Positions 7,782 to 14,895 of a stretch of 16,026 nucleotides of DNA are shown here, one piece after another (within the stretch, counting starts at the first letter, position 1; each line of letters starts with the position of its first letter). The translations under genes and the position numbers were made by a program. This stretch comes from an uncultured Collinsella sp. (GTDB taxonomy: Bacteria; Actinomycetota; Coriobacteriia; Coriobacteriales; Coriobacteriaceae). Below the pieces are notes generated by a model that did not search any database, was not told where the DNA came from, and saw nothing but the letters and a program-made list of their open reading frames with translations. The DNA lies in the NCBI GenBank assembly GCA_900550595.1, contig URTB01000013.1:1-16026 (forward strand), given 5' to 3'.

Positions 7782-8651
7782 ATGAGTTTCTTTGACGATC
7801 TTCAGAACTCTATCAATCGCGGTGTTGCCGGTGCTAACCGCACGGGCAACACGATTAAGCTCAAGGCGCAGCTGAGCGAAGCCATGAAGCGCCGTCAGAC
7901 TCTTGCTGCCCAGCTTGGCGCAAGCCTGTACGATGCGACTAAGGACGACCCCACGTTCCGCGCCGGTCGCGAGGCCATTTATGACGGCATTGCTGCCATC
8001 GATGCCGAGCGTGCGGGCTATCAGGCCGAGATTGATCGTATCGAGGCCGAGGCCCAAGCTGCCCAGGCCGCTGCCGTGCGCTACACCTGTCCGTTCTGCG
8101 GTTCTTCCGTTGCTGCCTCCGACCTGTTCTGCTCGGGGTGCGGAAAGCCCATGGCGGAGATCGAGGCGGAAATTACTAAACGGCGAACCAGCGGTATTGC
8201 AACGACGGCAGCTTCGAGTGCGTCAAGCGCTGCGACGTGCCCTCAGTGCGGTTTCTTCATCAATGAAGGCGATACGTTCTGCATGAACTGCGGTGCCAAG
8301 TTGGAGTCGATGCCCAAGCCGGAGCCCGAGCCGGTTGCCGTGCCCGAACCGGTTGATGCGCCCGCGCCGGAGCCGGTTGTTGTGCCCGATCCCGAACCGA
8401 TTGTAGCTCCCGCACCTAAGCCCGACCCGATCGTTGCACCTGCACCTGCTTTTGAACCCGAGCCCGAACCTGCCGCTGCACCTGTGCCCGCGTTCGCGCC
8501 TGAGTTCGTGCCGGTAGCAGGGCCCGTGCAGCCAGTCGCGCCCGCGCCGGAGCCGGTTATTTCTCTCCCAAACAACACATGCCCTACCTGCGGTGCGACC
8601 AACGATCCCGAGGATAAGTTCTGCATGCATTGCGGCACCAAGCTTCGTTAG
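7782..8651 (+). CDS. Triple zinc-ribbon protein with Pro/Glu/Val-rich linker
   Basis: A 289-aa protein. I take the ATG at 7782, behind AGGCGGAG and TAGGA; the frame opens earlier at 7671, but that start lies upstream of the promoter. Residues 1-100 are helical and probably coiled-coil (LKAQLSEAMKRRQTLAAQLG; a Glu/Ala-rich stretch at 82-98). Three zinc ribbons follow, with Cys at 103/106/117/120, 153/156/167/170 and 267/270/281/284. Between ribbons 2 and 3 (about 177-262) is a low-complexity Pro-Glu-Pro-Val/Ala linker. There is no signal peptide or membrane helix, so it is likely cytoplasmic or peripheral. It may bind a partner through its ribbons, possibly the divergent membrane ribbon protein; that is inference. 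A hairpin terminator follows (8688-8737). Confidence 0.88.
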   Translation: MSFFDDLQNSINRGVAGANRTGNTIKLKAQLSEAMKRRQTLAAQLGASLYDATKDDPTFRAGREAIYDGIAAIDAERAGYQAEIDRIEAEAQAAQAAAVRYTCPFCGSSVAASDLFCSGCGKPMAEIEAEITKRRTSGIATTAASSASSAATCPQCGFFINEGDTFCMNCGAKLESMPKPEPEPVAVPEPVDAPAPEPVVVPDPEPIVAPAPKPDPIVAPAPAFEPEPEPAAAPVPAFAPEFVPVAGPVQPVAPAPEPVISLPNNTCPTCGATNDPEDKFCMHCGTKLR

Positions 8652-8687
8652 CATCGCTTTCCTATCGGCAAGGTTGAACGACGTCAA

Positions 8688-8737
8688 GGGGGCCGGATCT
8701 TTCTAGGCAAAGCGTCTAGAGGGGTCCGGCCCTTTGC
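8688..8737 (+). terminator. Terminator-like hairpin after the triple zinc-ribbon gene
   Basis: GGGCCGGA (8690-8697) pairs perfectly with TCCGGCCC (8725-8732). The loop holds a further TCTAG/CTAGA pairing. Only three T follow, so the terminator is weak by sequence. Its position between the stop at 8651 and promoter P4 supports the role. Confidence 0.65.
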
Positions 8738-8773
8738 ATTGGGCGTTTCGGTGCCTTATCCAGCTACCGTTTA

Positions 8774-8811
8774 ATGTTGCGCAACAGAATTTGACCAACA
8801 CCGCCTAGAGT
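8774..8811 (+). promoter_or_regulatory. Palindrome promoter P4 for the secreted DUF6273-like gene
   Basis: ATGTTGCGCAAC (8774-8785) is followed, 23 bases after TTGCGC, by TAGAGT (8806-8811). The predicted start is near 8818, giving a 29-base leader before the ATG at 8847. Confidence 0.8.
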
Positions 8812-8846
8812 TGAGATGTCCGGTGGATAAGAGAAAGGAATCTGCC

Positions 8847-10775
8847 ATGAGAAACGTCAAGAAATGTTTCAGGGGGGGGTTGTTGGTCGGAGCGCTTGCG
8901 CTCTCGATTAGCTCCCTAGTTGTGGGCAGCGTGGCTACCATTGCCTCGCCCACCCCGGCGTATGCCGCCTCCAAGAAGTCGTCCAAGAAGTCCAAGAAGG
9001 ATCCGCTCAAGGGCGTCAAGGTCAAGAAGAAGGTCGACAAGTACAGCTGGGCCGAGCTCGCGAAGATCTCCGACGCCATGACCGAGTCCGGCAGCCGCAA
9101 GGCCGCCCTCAAGATCGCCAAGAAGTACAAGCTCTGCGACAAGAAGGGCAAGCTCGACGGCACCCAGACCAAGAGTGTGGCGCTTTCTACGGGTAAGACC
9201 TCGGTCCGCATCGTCGGCTTCTACCATGACGACCTGTCCGATGGCTCCGGAAAGGCCGGCATCACGTGGCAGTTTGTCGATGGCATGTGCAACGCTCCCT
9301 ATATGGCGGAAAATGGTGGCCGCGGTGTCGATAATTTTAAGCTCATGGATACAGTGATGCAGGGTCTTGCCACCGATTCTTGGCTGCCGTCGGATCTCAC
9401 CAGCCGTTTGGCAACGGTTTCAGTCAAAACGGCATCCGTCGATTCGGGCAAAAACGGCGAGGCGGTTTCTTCCGATGCCAAGCTGTGGGCTCCCTCGGCT
9501 GTTGAGGTTCTGGGCGATGCCAAAGACATGGCAGGCTTAAATCGCGATACTGAGTGGATGGCAAATGCCCTGAATGCCGAGGGCACACAATATGACCTAT
9601 TTAAAGACCAGGGTCTAAGCTGGGATGATCAAACGGGGGCGTTCTCGGATTATCCAACATCCTATTTTTATACCTGCTGCTACAGCGATGATGACTTTGT
9701 TGAGCAGAATGATGCTATGAATGGCAGTCACGGAACGGTGAAAGAAGACGCTACGCCGGATATTTTCGTAACCAGTGATTCGGATGACGATCAATGCGTG
9801 ACCGTCTATAGGTCGCTGTTCTTGAATCCGAAAACGCCGGATGAAAATTTCAATAACTATGCAATTTCGATTGGTCAATCGAAGTTTTCCGATCCTGGCC
9901 GCTACAAAGCTTTACCCAACCACGGCGACAAGGTGACCCAGCCCCTGTTCTGCCTTACTCCCGCCGCCGATGAGGACTCTGCTGTCGCAGAATCCAATGG
10001 CGTTACCATTCAGGACAGCGTCGACAATTACAGCTGGAGCGACCTCAAGGCTATCGCCGACGAGATTGCCGACGCGGCGAACAATGGCGGCGATCCGTAT
10101 GCCGTTGCCGCCAAATACCATCTGGGAGATGAAGACGGCGCCCCCACGGCTTCCAGCTATAAGACGGTGGAGCTCAAGAACGGCGTGACGGCTAAGGCAT
10201 ATATCGTCGATTACGGCTGGGACGATCGCGCCGATGGCAAGGGCAGAGCGGGCATCACGTTCCTGTTTGACGACGTTGCCCCGTTCGAGGCCTCGATGAA
10301 CGAGGACGGCGCCAATTCTGGCGGCTGGAAGGACAGCGACCTTCGCAAGACGCTCAACAAGCAGTTTATTAAAAAACTGCCCAAAGACCTTAAGAACAGT
10401 ATCGTCAAGGTCAAGAAGCTCACCAATAATTCCGGCGTAACGACCGATGTCTCGTCGGTGACAGAGACCGAGGATGCGCTGTGGCTGCCGTCTGCTATGG
10501 AGATATTTGGAACAACCGAAATTGAGGACGAGGCGAACGGACTCATTAGGTGGCAGCCTGACCAGGTGCCTGTTTACGAGGCAGAGGGCAAGTTGTATTG
10601 GTACCATAAGTTCAACAGGTTACTCCATCGTTCGGATAATGATGCCACCGTTGCGTGGACGCGCTCGTGCGACGCTTCTCAATCTGGAGCTTTTATTGTC
10701 CATAACGGTTTTCATCTCTATTCGGGCGTTGATACTGACGAGGCACATGCGGTTTTCCCTGGCTTCTGTCTGTAG
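8847..10775 (+). CDS. Secreted protein with two DUF6273-like copies, 642 aa
   Basis: The ATG at 8847 follows GAGAAAGGAA; codons back to 8811 are open but overlap the -10 box. Residues 1-40 are a Sec signal peptide (basic start, hydrophobic core, cleavage after AYA at 38-40). A Lys/Ser-rich stretch (43-62) may contact the cell surface. Two related copies follow, at about 63-385 and 392-642. Both begin VD(K/N)YSW and carry KAGIT- or RAGIT-like and LW(A/L)PSA(V/M)E(V/I)(L/F)G motifs. The second copy has the DUF6273-type motif GGWxDSDLRKTLN and LPxDLK; the first has lost it (RGVDNFKLMDTVMQ). The first copy also carries extra AT-richer sequence at about 9620-9900, with many Asp/Asn residues. DUF6273 proteins are secreted or surface proteins of gut Actinobacteria and Firmicutes with no settled role. 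A terminator follows. Confidence 0.85.
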   Translation: MRNVKKCFRGGLLVGALALSISSLVVGSVATIASPTPAYAASKKSSKKSKKDPLKGVKVKKKVDKYSWAELAKISDAMTESGSRKAALKIAKKYKLCDKKGKLDGTQTKSVALSTGKTSVRIVGFYHDDLSDGSGKAGITWQFVDGMCNAPYMAENGGRGVDNFKLMDTVMQGLATDSWLPSDLTSRLATVSVKTASVDSGKNGEAVSSDAKLWAPSAVEVLGDAKDMAGLNRDTEWMANALNAEGTQYDLFKDQGLSWDDQTGAFSDYPTSYFYTCCYSDDDFVEQNDAMNGSHGTVKEDATPDIFVTSDSDDDQCVTVYRSLFLNPKTPDENFNNYAISIGQSKFSDPGRYKALPNHGDKVTQPLFCLTPAADEDSAVAESNGVTIQDSVDNYSWSDLKAIADEIADAANNGGDPYAVAAKYHLGDEDGAPTASSYKTVELKNGVTAKAYIVDYGWDDRADGKGRAGITFLFDDVAPFEASMNEDGANSGGWKDSDLRKTLNKQFIKKLPKDLKNSIVKVKKLTNNSGVTTDVSSVTETEDALWLPSAMEIFGTTEIEDEANGLIRWQPDQVPVYEAEGKLYWYHKFNRLLHRSDNDATVAWTRSCDASQSGAFIVHNGFHLYSGVDTDEAHAVFPGFCL

Positions 10776-10820
10776 TCGCTAATGCTACTCGACAGTAATT
10801 AGCGCCCAACAGTAATTCTG

Positions 10821-10859
10821 AGCCCCCGGGGAAGGACTTTCTTCGGGGGTCTTTTGTTT
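10821..10859 (+). terminator. Rho-independent terminator after the DUF6273-like gene
   Basis: CCCCCG (10823-10828) pairs with CGGGGG (10844-10849) and is followed by TCTTTTGTTT. It sits about 45 bases after the stop codon and just before promoter P5. Confidence 0.85.
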
Positions 10860-10871
10860 CGTGCACGGCTG

Positions 10872-10909
10872 ATGTTGCGCAACAGAATGCGTGAATCGTG
10901 CCCGAAGAT
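10872..10909 (+). promoter_or_regulatory. Palindrome promoter P5 for the WG-repeat/zinc-ribbon operon
   Basis: ATGTTGCGCAAC (10872-10883) is followed, 23 bases after TTGCGC, by GAAGAT (10904-10909). This is the weakest -10 box of the set but keeps the key A at position 2 and T at position 6. The predicted start is near 10916 and the leader is 30 bases. Confidence 0.7.
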
Positions 10910-10945
10910 GAATGCAGTACAAGATGATGGCCGAGAGGAGACGGT

Positions 10946-12259
10946 ATGTCTTTTGATATGACAAGGCGCGAGGCACTGGGAGTGTTGGGTGCTGCCGCCG
11001 GCACGCTGCTGGCAGGTCCTTTGCCGGCGATGGCAAGCGATAACAAAGACGAAGACTCGTCTTCCGACGCTGCCAAGGGCTCTGAAACTGGCGCCCTGTA
11101 TGCGGCACTGCCTGGTGCGAACTCCAATTGGGGATTCGTCGATGTTAACGGTTCGTGGGTGATTGAGCCCTCGCTTGGCGGCATCGCCAGCGCACCAGGC
11201 GACAGCTGCTATACCGTGCCGCACGTTAACGATTCTTCGTTCGCGCGAGACAACCAGATCAACGACAACCTGGAATTGCATGGCGGCGTTTTTGATGGTG
11301 ACTTGTTCCCCGCTACCACAGCAGACGATACCGAGACCTGGGGTTATATTGACCATACAGGCAAGTGGGCGATCGAACCGCAGTATCTCTATGCTGCATG
11401 TTTTATCAACGGCTTTGCCATTGTGCAGGATAAGGATAAAGATTTTCACTTTATTACACCAAAGGGCAAGGATGCCTTTGGCAAGCTCGACTGCAAGACG
11501 GTCACACCGTTTTTTGAGGGCTATGCGTGCCTGTACAGCGGCGATGGTTGGGGCGTAATCGACACCAAGGGCGAGTGGGCACTTGCCTCGGCCAAGGACA
11601 CGACCAGCCCGTATAAGTACAGTGCGCCGCTCGTTTTTAACGAAGGCAAGTGCTTTGACGATTTTAAGTACATCGACACCTCGGGCAATACGATTTTTGA
11701 GTTCAGCGAAGAGGACCGCGGCTACGCGAACCGTCTCAACGATGGCTACAAAGACACGAGGCCGATCTATAAATCGTTCCATCAGGACCGCGTTTTTTAC
11801 GGTCACCGCATGTACGATGCGCAGGGCAAGGTGCTGACGGACTTTACGTTTAACGATTTTAAGCAAGTCATTATTGCCACGTACCAAGACGAGCGCATCT
11901 TTCATGAGGATCTCTGCGCTGCCAAAGATCCGATAACGCATGTGTGGGGCTACATCGATAAAGACGGTACTTGGGTTATCAAGCCACAATTCGAAGTGGC
12001 GTATAGCTTTAGCCAGGGGCTTGCCATGGTTCTTGACCCGGCAAGTGACAACTACGGGTTTATTGACAAAAACGGCGACTGGAAGATTCCTCCGCGCTTT
12101 AGACTGCCCGATGGCAATGCGGGTGATTTGAGCTACACGTTTGATGCAAATGGCCGCGTGTTTGTCGTGGCCGATCTTCCCGATGGCTCGAACTCGGCCC
12201 GCAATCGCTACGGCTGGATCGATACCGACGGCAACTGGGTCTGTTCTTGGGAGTACTAG
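10946..12259 (+). CDS. Exported WG-repeat protein with a Tat-like signal
   Basis: A 437-aa protein. The ATG at 10946 follows GAGGAG; a second in-frame ATG at 10958 is less well spaced. Residues 6-30 read as a twin-arginine signal (TRREALGVLGAAAG...AMA), with cleavage likely after residue 30. The mature protein holds WG repeats (KWG/WG beta repeat family) with the pattern (W/Y)G(F/Y/V/W)(V/I)D..G.W at about 62-75, 132-146, 202-213, 334-349, 370-384 and 422-434. Weaker units lie between (for example 241-252, YIDTSGNTIFEF). Such repeats form beta structures used in binding; no catalytic site is visible. It is the first gene of an operon: the zinc-ribbon membrane gene starts 2 bases after its stop. 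A Tat signal suggests export in folded form, but the RR motif should be treated as probable only. Confidence 0.88.
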   Translation: MSFDMTRREALGVLGAAAGTLLAGPLPAMASDNKDEDSSSDAAKGSETGALYAALPGANSNWGFVDVNGSWVIEPSLGGIASAPGDSCYTVPHVNDSSFARDNQINDNLELHGGVFDGDLFPATTADDTETWGYIDHTGKWAIEPQYLYAACFINGFAIVQDKDKDFHFITPKGKDAFGKLDCKTVTPFFEGYACLYSGDGWGVIDTKGEWALASAKDTTSPYKYSAPLVFNEGKCFDDFKYIDTSGNTIFEFSEEDRGYANRLNDGYKDTRPIYKSFHQDRVFYGHRMYDAQGKVLTDFTFNDFKQVIIATYQDERIFHEDLCAAKDPITHVWGYIDKDGTWVIKPQFEVAYSFSQGLAMVLDPASDNYGFIDKNGDWKIPPRFRLPDGNAGDLSYTFDANGRVFVVADLPDGSNSARNRYGWIDTDGNWVCSWEY

Positions 12260-12261
12260 TC

Positions 12262-13965
12262 ATGAAGTGCAAACAGTGTGGAAAAGAGCTTAAGCAGGGC
12301 GCAAAGTTTTGCGTCAACTGCGGTGCGCGCGTGGACGATGTCGATTTGGACCAGACGGTGACGGTTGCGCCGCTTGAGGCTACGGCAGATGTTGACTTGG
12401 GTCAAACGGTGACCGTTGCACCGGCGGAGCCTGCGGTGGATCCCGATGCGACGATGACGGTCGACCCCGATGCGACGGTTGCAGTCGATCCCGATATGAC
12501 GATGACGGTTGAGCATCGCGAACCTGTAGTAGATTCTGATGCAACGACGGTGGTCGAACCCGTTGACGAGCCGATGGGCGACGTGGCGAATGAGGCTGCA
12601 AGTGAGCCGGTGGACGATGGCGTGGTCGAGCCTGCCGATGACAGCGCGGATGGCTCTGCGGACGAGCCGGTTGACATGAGCACTGCGTTCGAGCCGAGCT
12701 CTGAGGTTACGACGGTGCTTCCGGACGATTCCTTTACTGTCGCGCCGACTCAACAGACCGTCGCCATGCCCAAGGTGTCTGCGCCGGTCGATCACCCGGA
12801 TGCCAATAGCTCTGTCTCGGCTTCTGCGGACCCCAAATCGCCTAAGTCTCGCCGCGCCGCTATCGGCGTGGGCGTTGCCGCTGCCGTTGTGGCAGTGGGC
12901 GCCATCGGTGCGTTTGCTCTCAAAGGGTTGGGTGCCAATACCTCGGCCGATGACTCGGATTCCGTTACGAAGTCGTCCTCTAAGGCGGCATCTCAAAAGC
13001 ACGGGGTTATCAAGGAAAAGCAGATCAAGACCGACCTTACCGCGGTCGGCCAACTCTCCAAGGGCTTTATCCCCGATAGCAAATTTGTCGATGGTGGCAG
13101 GTATTCGCTTGAATCTTTGGATGCGACCTCTCAAAAGGAGGACTCGGATGGCAACGTGACCGTTAAGGCCACGACCGTGACTCGCAACAATGCCTTTGAG
13201 TCCACGGCCTCGCTTACCGGCACGTACACCAAGAAAGGGGAGAAGTACACGCCCAGCTGGAAGGTGGATTCCTCGACCACCAAGGCCATTGCTCCCATCG
13301 AAAAGGACCCGAGTGGGCTTTGGACTCAGGGCGATATCAAGTTTGACAAGAAGGCTCAGACTTCGACCGTCAAGGTAAAATACGAGCCCCTGTGGTTTGA
13401 GACGGTCGATGGAGACGTTGAGTACACCTACAAGTTCGATGGCTTCAAGTGGGTTCTTGACGGCGACAAAGCGCCCAAGGTGAGCTATGAAAACCTGGTG
13501 AGCGACAAATATACCGATACGTCCGATGAGGGGCGCAAGGCGCTGGTTGAGCACTTTAAGATTACCTCGGCCGATAACGGCAAGATCGCGTTTAGCTTTA
13601 AGTGGACGCAGCTCTTCGAGTCGTTCTATTCGGCTGTAACGCCTCAGATGAGTACTGATGTTTCGGGTGAGGCCACGATCATTCCCGTGACTATGGATTC
13701 CGGCAAGCGATTTATTATTTGCAAGACCCTTATCGAAAAAGACTCCGAGGTCAAAGGCAATAAGGACGCGTTTGCCGTGAGCATTATGGCCGAGGGTCCT
13801 GCCGAGTATGACGATGCGTCTAAGCAAGAAATTCTGGTTGACGTAACGGGCAGGATGTCCAAAGAGGATCACGACGGTCTTGGATCCGATTTTGCGGCCA
13901 CGTGCGGCCAGACGTTTAATAGCAGGTTCGAGATTCCCCAGGAGCAGAGTCCTACGAAGGAATAG
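12262..13965 (+). CDS. Zinc-ribbon single-pass membrane protein with large outer domain (TcaA/YvbJ-like layout)
   Basis: A 567-aa protein. The ATG at 12262 lies 2 bases after the WG-repeat stop, with GGGAG at 12249-12253 inside the upstream gene, so the two are translated from one mRNA. Residues 3-20 form a zinc ribbon (Cys 3, 6, 17, 20). Residues about 24-195 are acidic and low-complexity, starting with repeated units of the form D(Q/A/M)T(V/M)(T/A)V(A/D)P. One membrane helix follows at about 199-220, preceded by KSRR, which predicts an inside N-terminus. The outer part (about 225-567) is mostly beta-rich, with aligned segments such as YTKKGEKYTPSWKVD and YTYKFDGFKWVLDGD that suggest repeated domains. 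The ribbon-disordered-helix-ectodomain plan matches TcaA/YvbJ-type proteins of Gram-positive bacteria; sequence identity was not checked. Two inverted repeats follow it. Confidence 0.87.
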   Translation: MKCKQCGKELKQGAKFCVNCGARVDDVDLDQTVTVAPLEATADVDLGQTVTVAPAEPAVDPDATMTVDPDATVAVDPDMTMTVEHREPVVDSDATTVVEPVDEPMGDVANEAASEPVDDGVVEPADDSADGSADEPVDMSTAFEPSSEVTTVLPDDSFTVAPTQQTVAMPKVSAPVDHPDANSSVSASADPKSPKSRRAAIGVGVAAAVVAVGAIGAFALKGLGANTSADDSDSVTKSSSKAASQKHGVIKEKQIKTDLTAVGQLSKGFIPDSKFVDGGRYSLESLDATSQKEDSDGNVTVKATTVTRNNAFESTASLTGTYTKKGEKYTPSWKVDSSTTKAIAPIEKDPSGLWTQGDIKFDKKAQTSTVKVKYEPLWFETVDGDVEYTYKFDGFKWVLDGDKAPKVSYENLVSDKYTDTSDEGRKALVEHFKITSADNGKIAFSFKWTQLFESFYSAVTPQMSTDVSGEATIIPVTMDSGKRFIICKTLIEKDSEVKGNKDAFAVSIMAEGPAEYDDASKQEILVDVTGRMSKEDHDGLGSDFAATCGQTFNSRFEIPQEQSPTKE

Positions 13966-13982
13966 GGCTTCTGCGAGTTTTT

Positions 13983-14019
13983 GGCGCCACGCGGTTGCGG
14001 ACCCGCGTGGCGCCGTTTT
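13983..14019 (+). terminator. Rho-independent terminator after the WG-repeat/zinc-ribbon operon
   Basis: GGCGCCACGCG (13983-13993) pairs perfectly with CGCGTGGCGCC (14004-14014), with an extra G-C pair inside, followed by GTTTT. It lies 17 bases after the stop codon. Confidence 0.9.
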
Positions 14020-14080
14020 GGCCGGCCCAAAAGGCGCTGCGCCCCATGCCATCCCGGGAGCAGCGCCTTTTGGGCCGGCC
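14020..14080. repeat. Perfect 21-bp inverted repeat directly after the terminator
   Basis: Arms 14020-14040 and 14060-14080 are exact reverse complements around a 19-base loop. The arms begin GGCCGGCCC and contain AAAAGGCGCTGC. GTTTGCGTTT follows on the plus strand. It could be a second, stronger terminator or an extragenic palindrome. Its first arm starts inside the T run of the preceding terminator. The rest of the gap to 14171 shows nothing further. Confidence 0.85.
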
Positions 14081-14171
14081 GTTTGCGTTTGTGGCGGTGG
14101 CCTTTAGAGGCTGGCCGCGTTGTCCGTTTATGGGCGCTTTTGCCGCCAGTAGATTCACCTCGTTCCCGGTA

Positions 14172-14209
14172 ATGTTGCGCAACGTCTGCTCGGTATGGAT
14201 TTCTACACT
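14172..14209 (+). promoter_or_regulatory. Palindrome promoter P6 for the small acidic membrane protein
   Basis: ATGTTGCGCAAC (14172-14183) is followed, 23 bases after TTGCGC, by TACACT (14204-14209). The predicted start is near 14216, with a leader of 38 bases. Confidence 0.8.
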
Positions 14210-14253
14210 TGAACTGTCCAAAAGGGATTCGGCTCTTGAATGAGGGATGAGCG

Positions 14254-14799
14254 ATGAGCGGGAACTCCTATTACGACGATGATATGTCCGAAGAAGATTA
14301 CGAGCGGGTCATGGAGCATATGTACGAGCTTGAGTGCGAGCTCGAGGAGCCCCATGGCGCTTGTGCTGACCAGTTGATTCGCGAGGAGCTCGAGCAGCTT
14401 TCGAGCGCCATGTTGTTTGAGCCGGTGGTCAAAAACGGTGAGTACCTTGGTGAGCGCGACCATGTGCCCGGGTATTGGACGGATCGTCGCGATTTGGAGT
14501 CCGAGTCTTCAGGCGCTTCGAGCGATGCCGACGAGGTGGAAAAGGATGAGCCGTTTGATTTAATTGGCTATCAGGGCTCTTCCTCGGGCGGTTCGGTGCT
14601 TGACATGTTTACTCCCATTTTAAGAAGTCGCGTGTTCTGGATCTTCATCGCGTTTTTGGTGTTTATCGGCCTGCTCGACATGTTCTACGACAGCTTTATC
14701 GTTCCTTCGGGCTTCGCTATAAGCCGCATTAATTTCCAGGGCTTGGTGCTGCTTGCGATTGTCATCGCATGCGTTGCCCTGAGGCGTCACCGCCGCTAA
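14254..14799 (+). CDS. Small acidic protein with two C-terminal membrane helices
   Basis: A 181-aa protein I do not recognise. The ATG at 14254 is preceded by GAGGGA. Residues 1-55 are strongly acidic and helical (MSEEDYERVMEHMYELECELEEP), possibly coiled-coil. Residues 82-100 are Ser/Asp/Glu-rich and probably disordered. Hydrophobic helices lie at about 127-145 and 159-176, and the chain ends RRHRR, consistent with a cytoplasmic tail and a hairpin in the membrane with the N-terminus also inside. It has its own palindrome promoter. No terminator was found before the next promoter, so some read-through into the acetyltransferase gene is possible. Confidence 0.8.
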   Translation: MSGNSYYDDDMSEEDYERVMEHMYELECELEEPHGACADQLIREELEQLSSAMLFEPVVKNGEYLGERDHVPGYWTDRRDLESESSGASSDADEVEKDEPFDLIGYQGSSSGGSVLDMFTPILRSRVFWIFIAFLVFIGLLDMFYDSFIVPSGFAISRINFQGLVLLAIVIACVALRRHRR

Positions 14800-14822
14800 C
14801 GACGGTATTGGCGCAACTGCCG

Positions 14823-14860
14823 ATGTTGCGCAACAGGTTATCTAGGCAGCGCCGTATGCT
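14823..14860 (+). promoter_or_regulatory. Palindrome promoter P7 for the GNAT gene
   Basis: ATGTTGCGCAAC (14823-14834) is followed, 23 bases after TTGCGC, by TATGCT (14855-14860). The predicted start is near 14867, with a 29-base leader. An extra half-site GCGCAAC (14811-14817) lies upstream and can pair with GTTGCGC (14825-14831) around a 7-base loop. Confidence 0.8.
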
Positions 14861-14895
14861 CGGGTTGTCCTGAAAGCGAGAGAAAGGACAGGACA

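Noticed and set aside
10799..11989. Minus-strand open frame opposite the WG-repeat gene
   Set aside because: It crosses the terminator and promoter P5 and is antisense to six clear WG repeats.
12256..14052. Long minus-strand open frame opposite the zinc-ribbon membrane gene
   Set aside because: Its product is an Arg/His-rich shadow that also reads through the terminator; the plus-strand frame has a zinc ribbon, a membrane helix and operon spacing.
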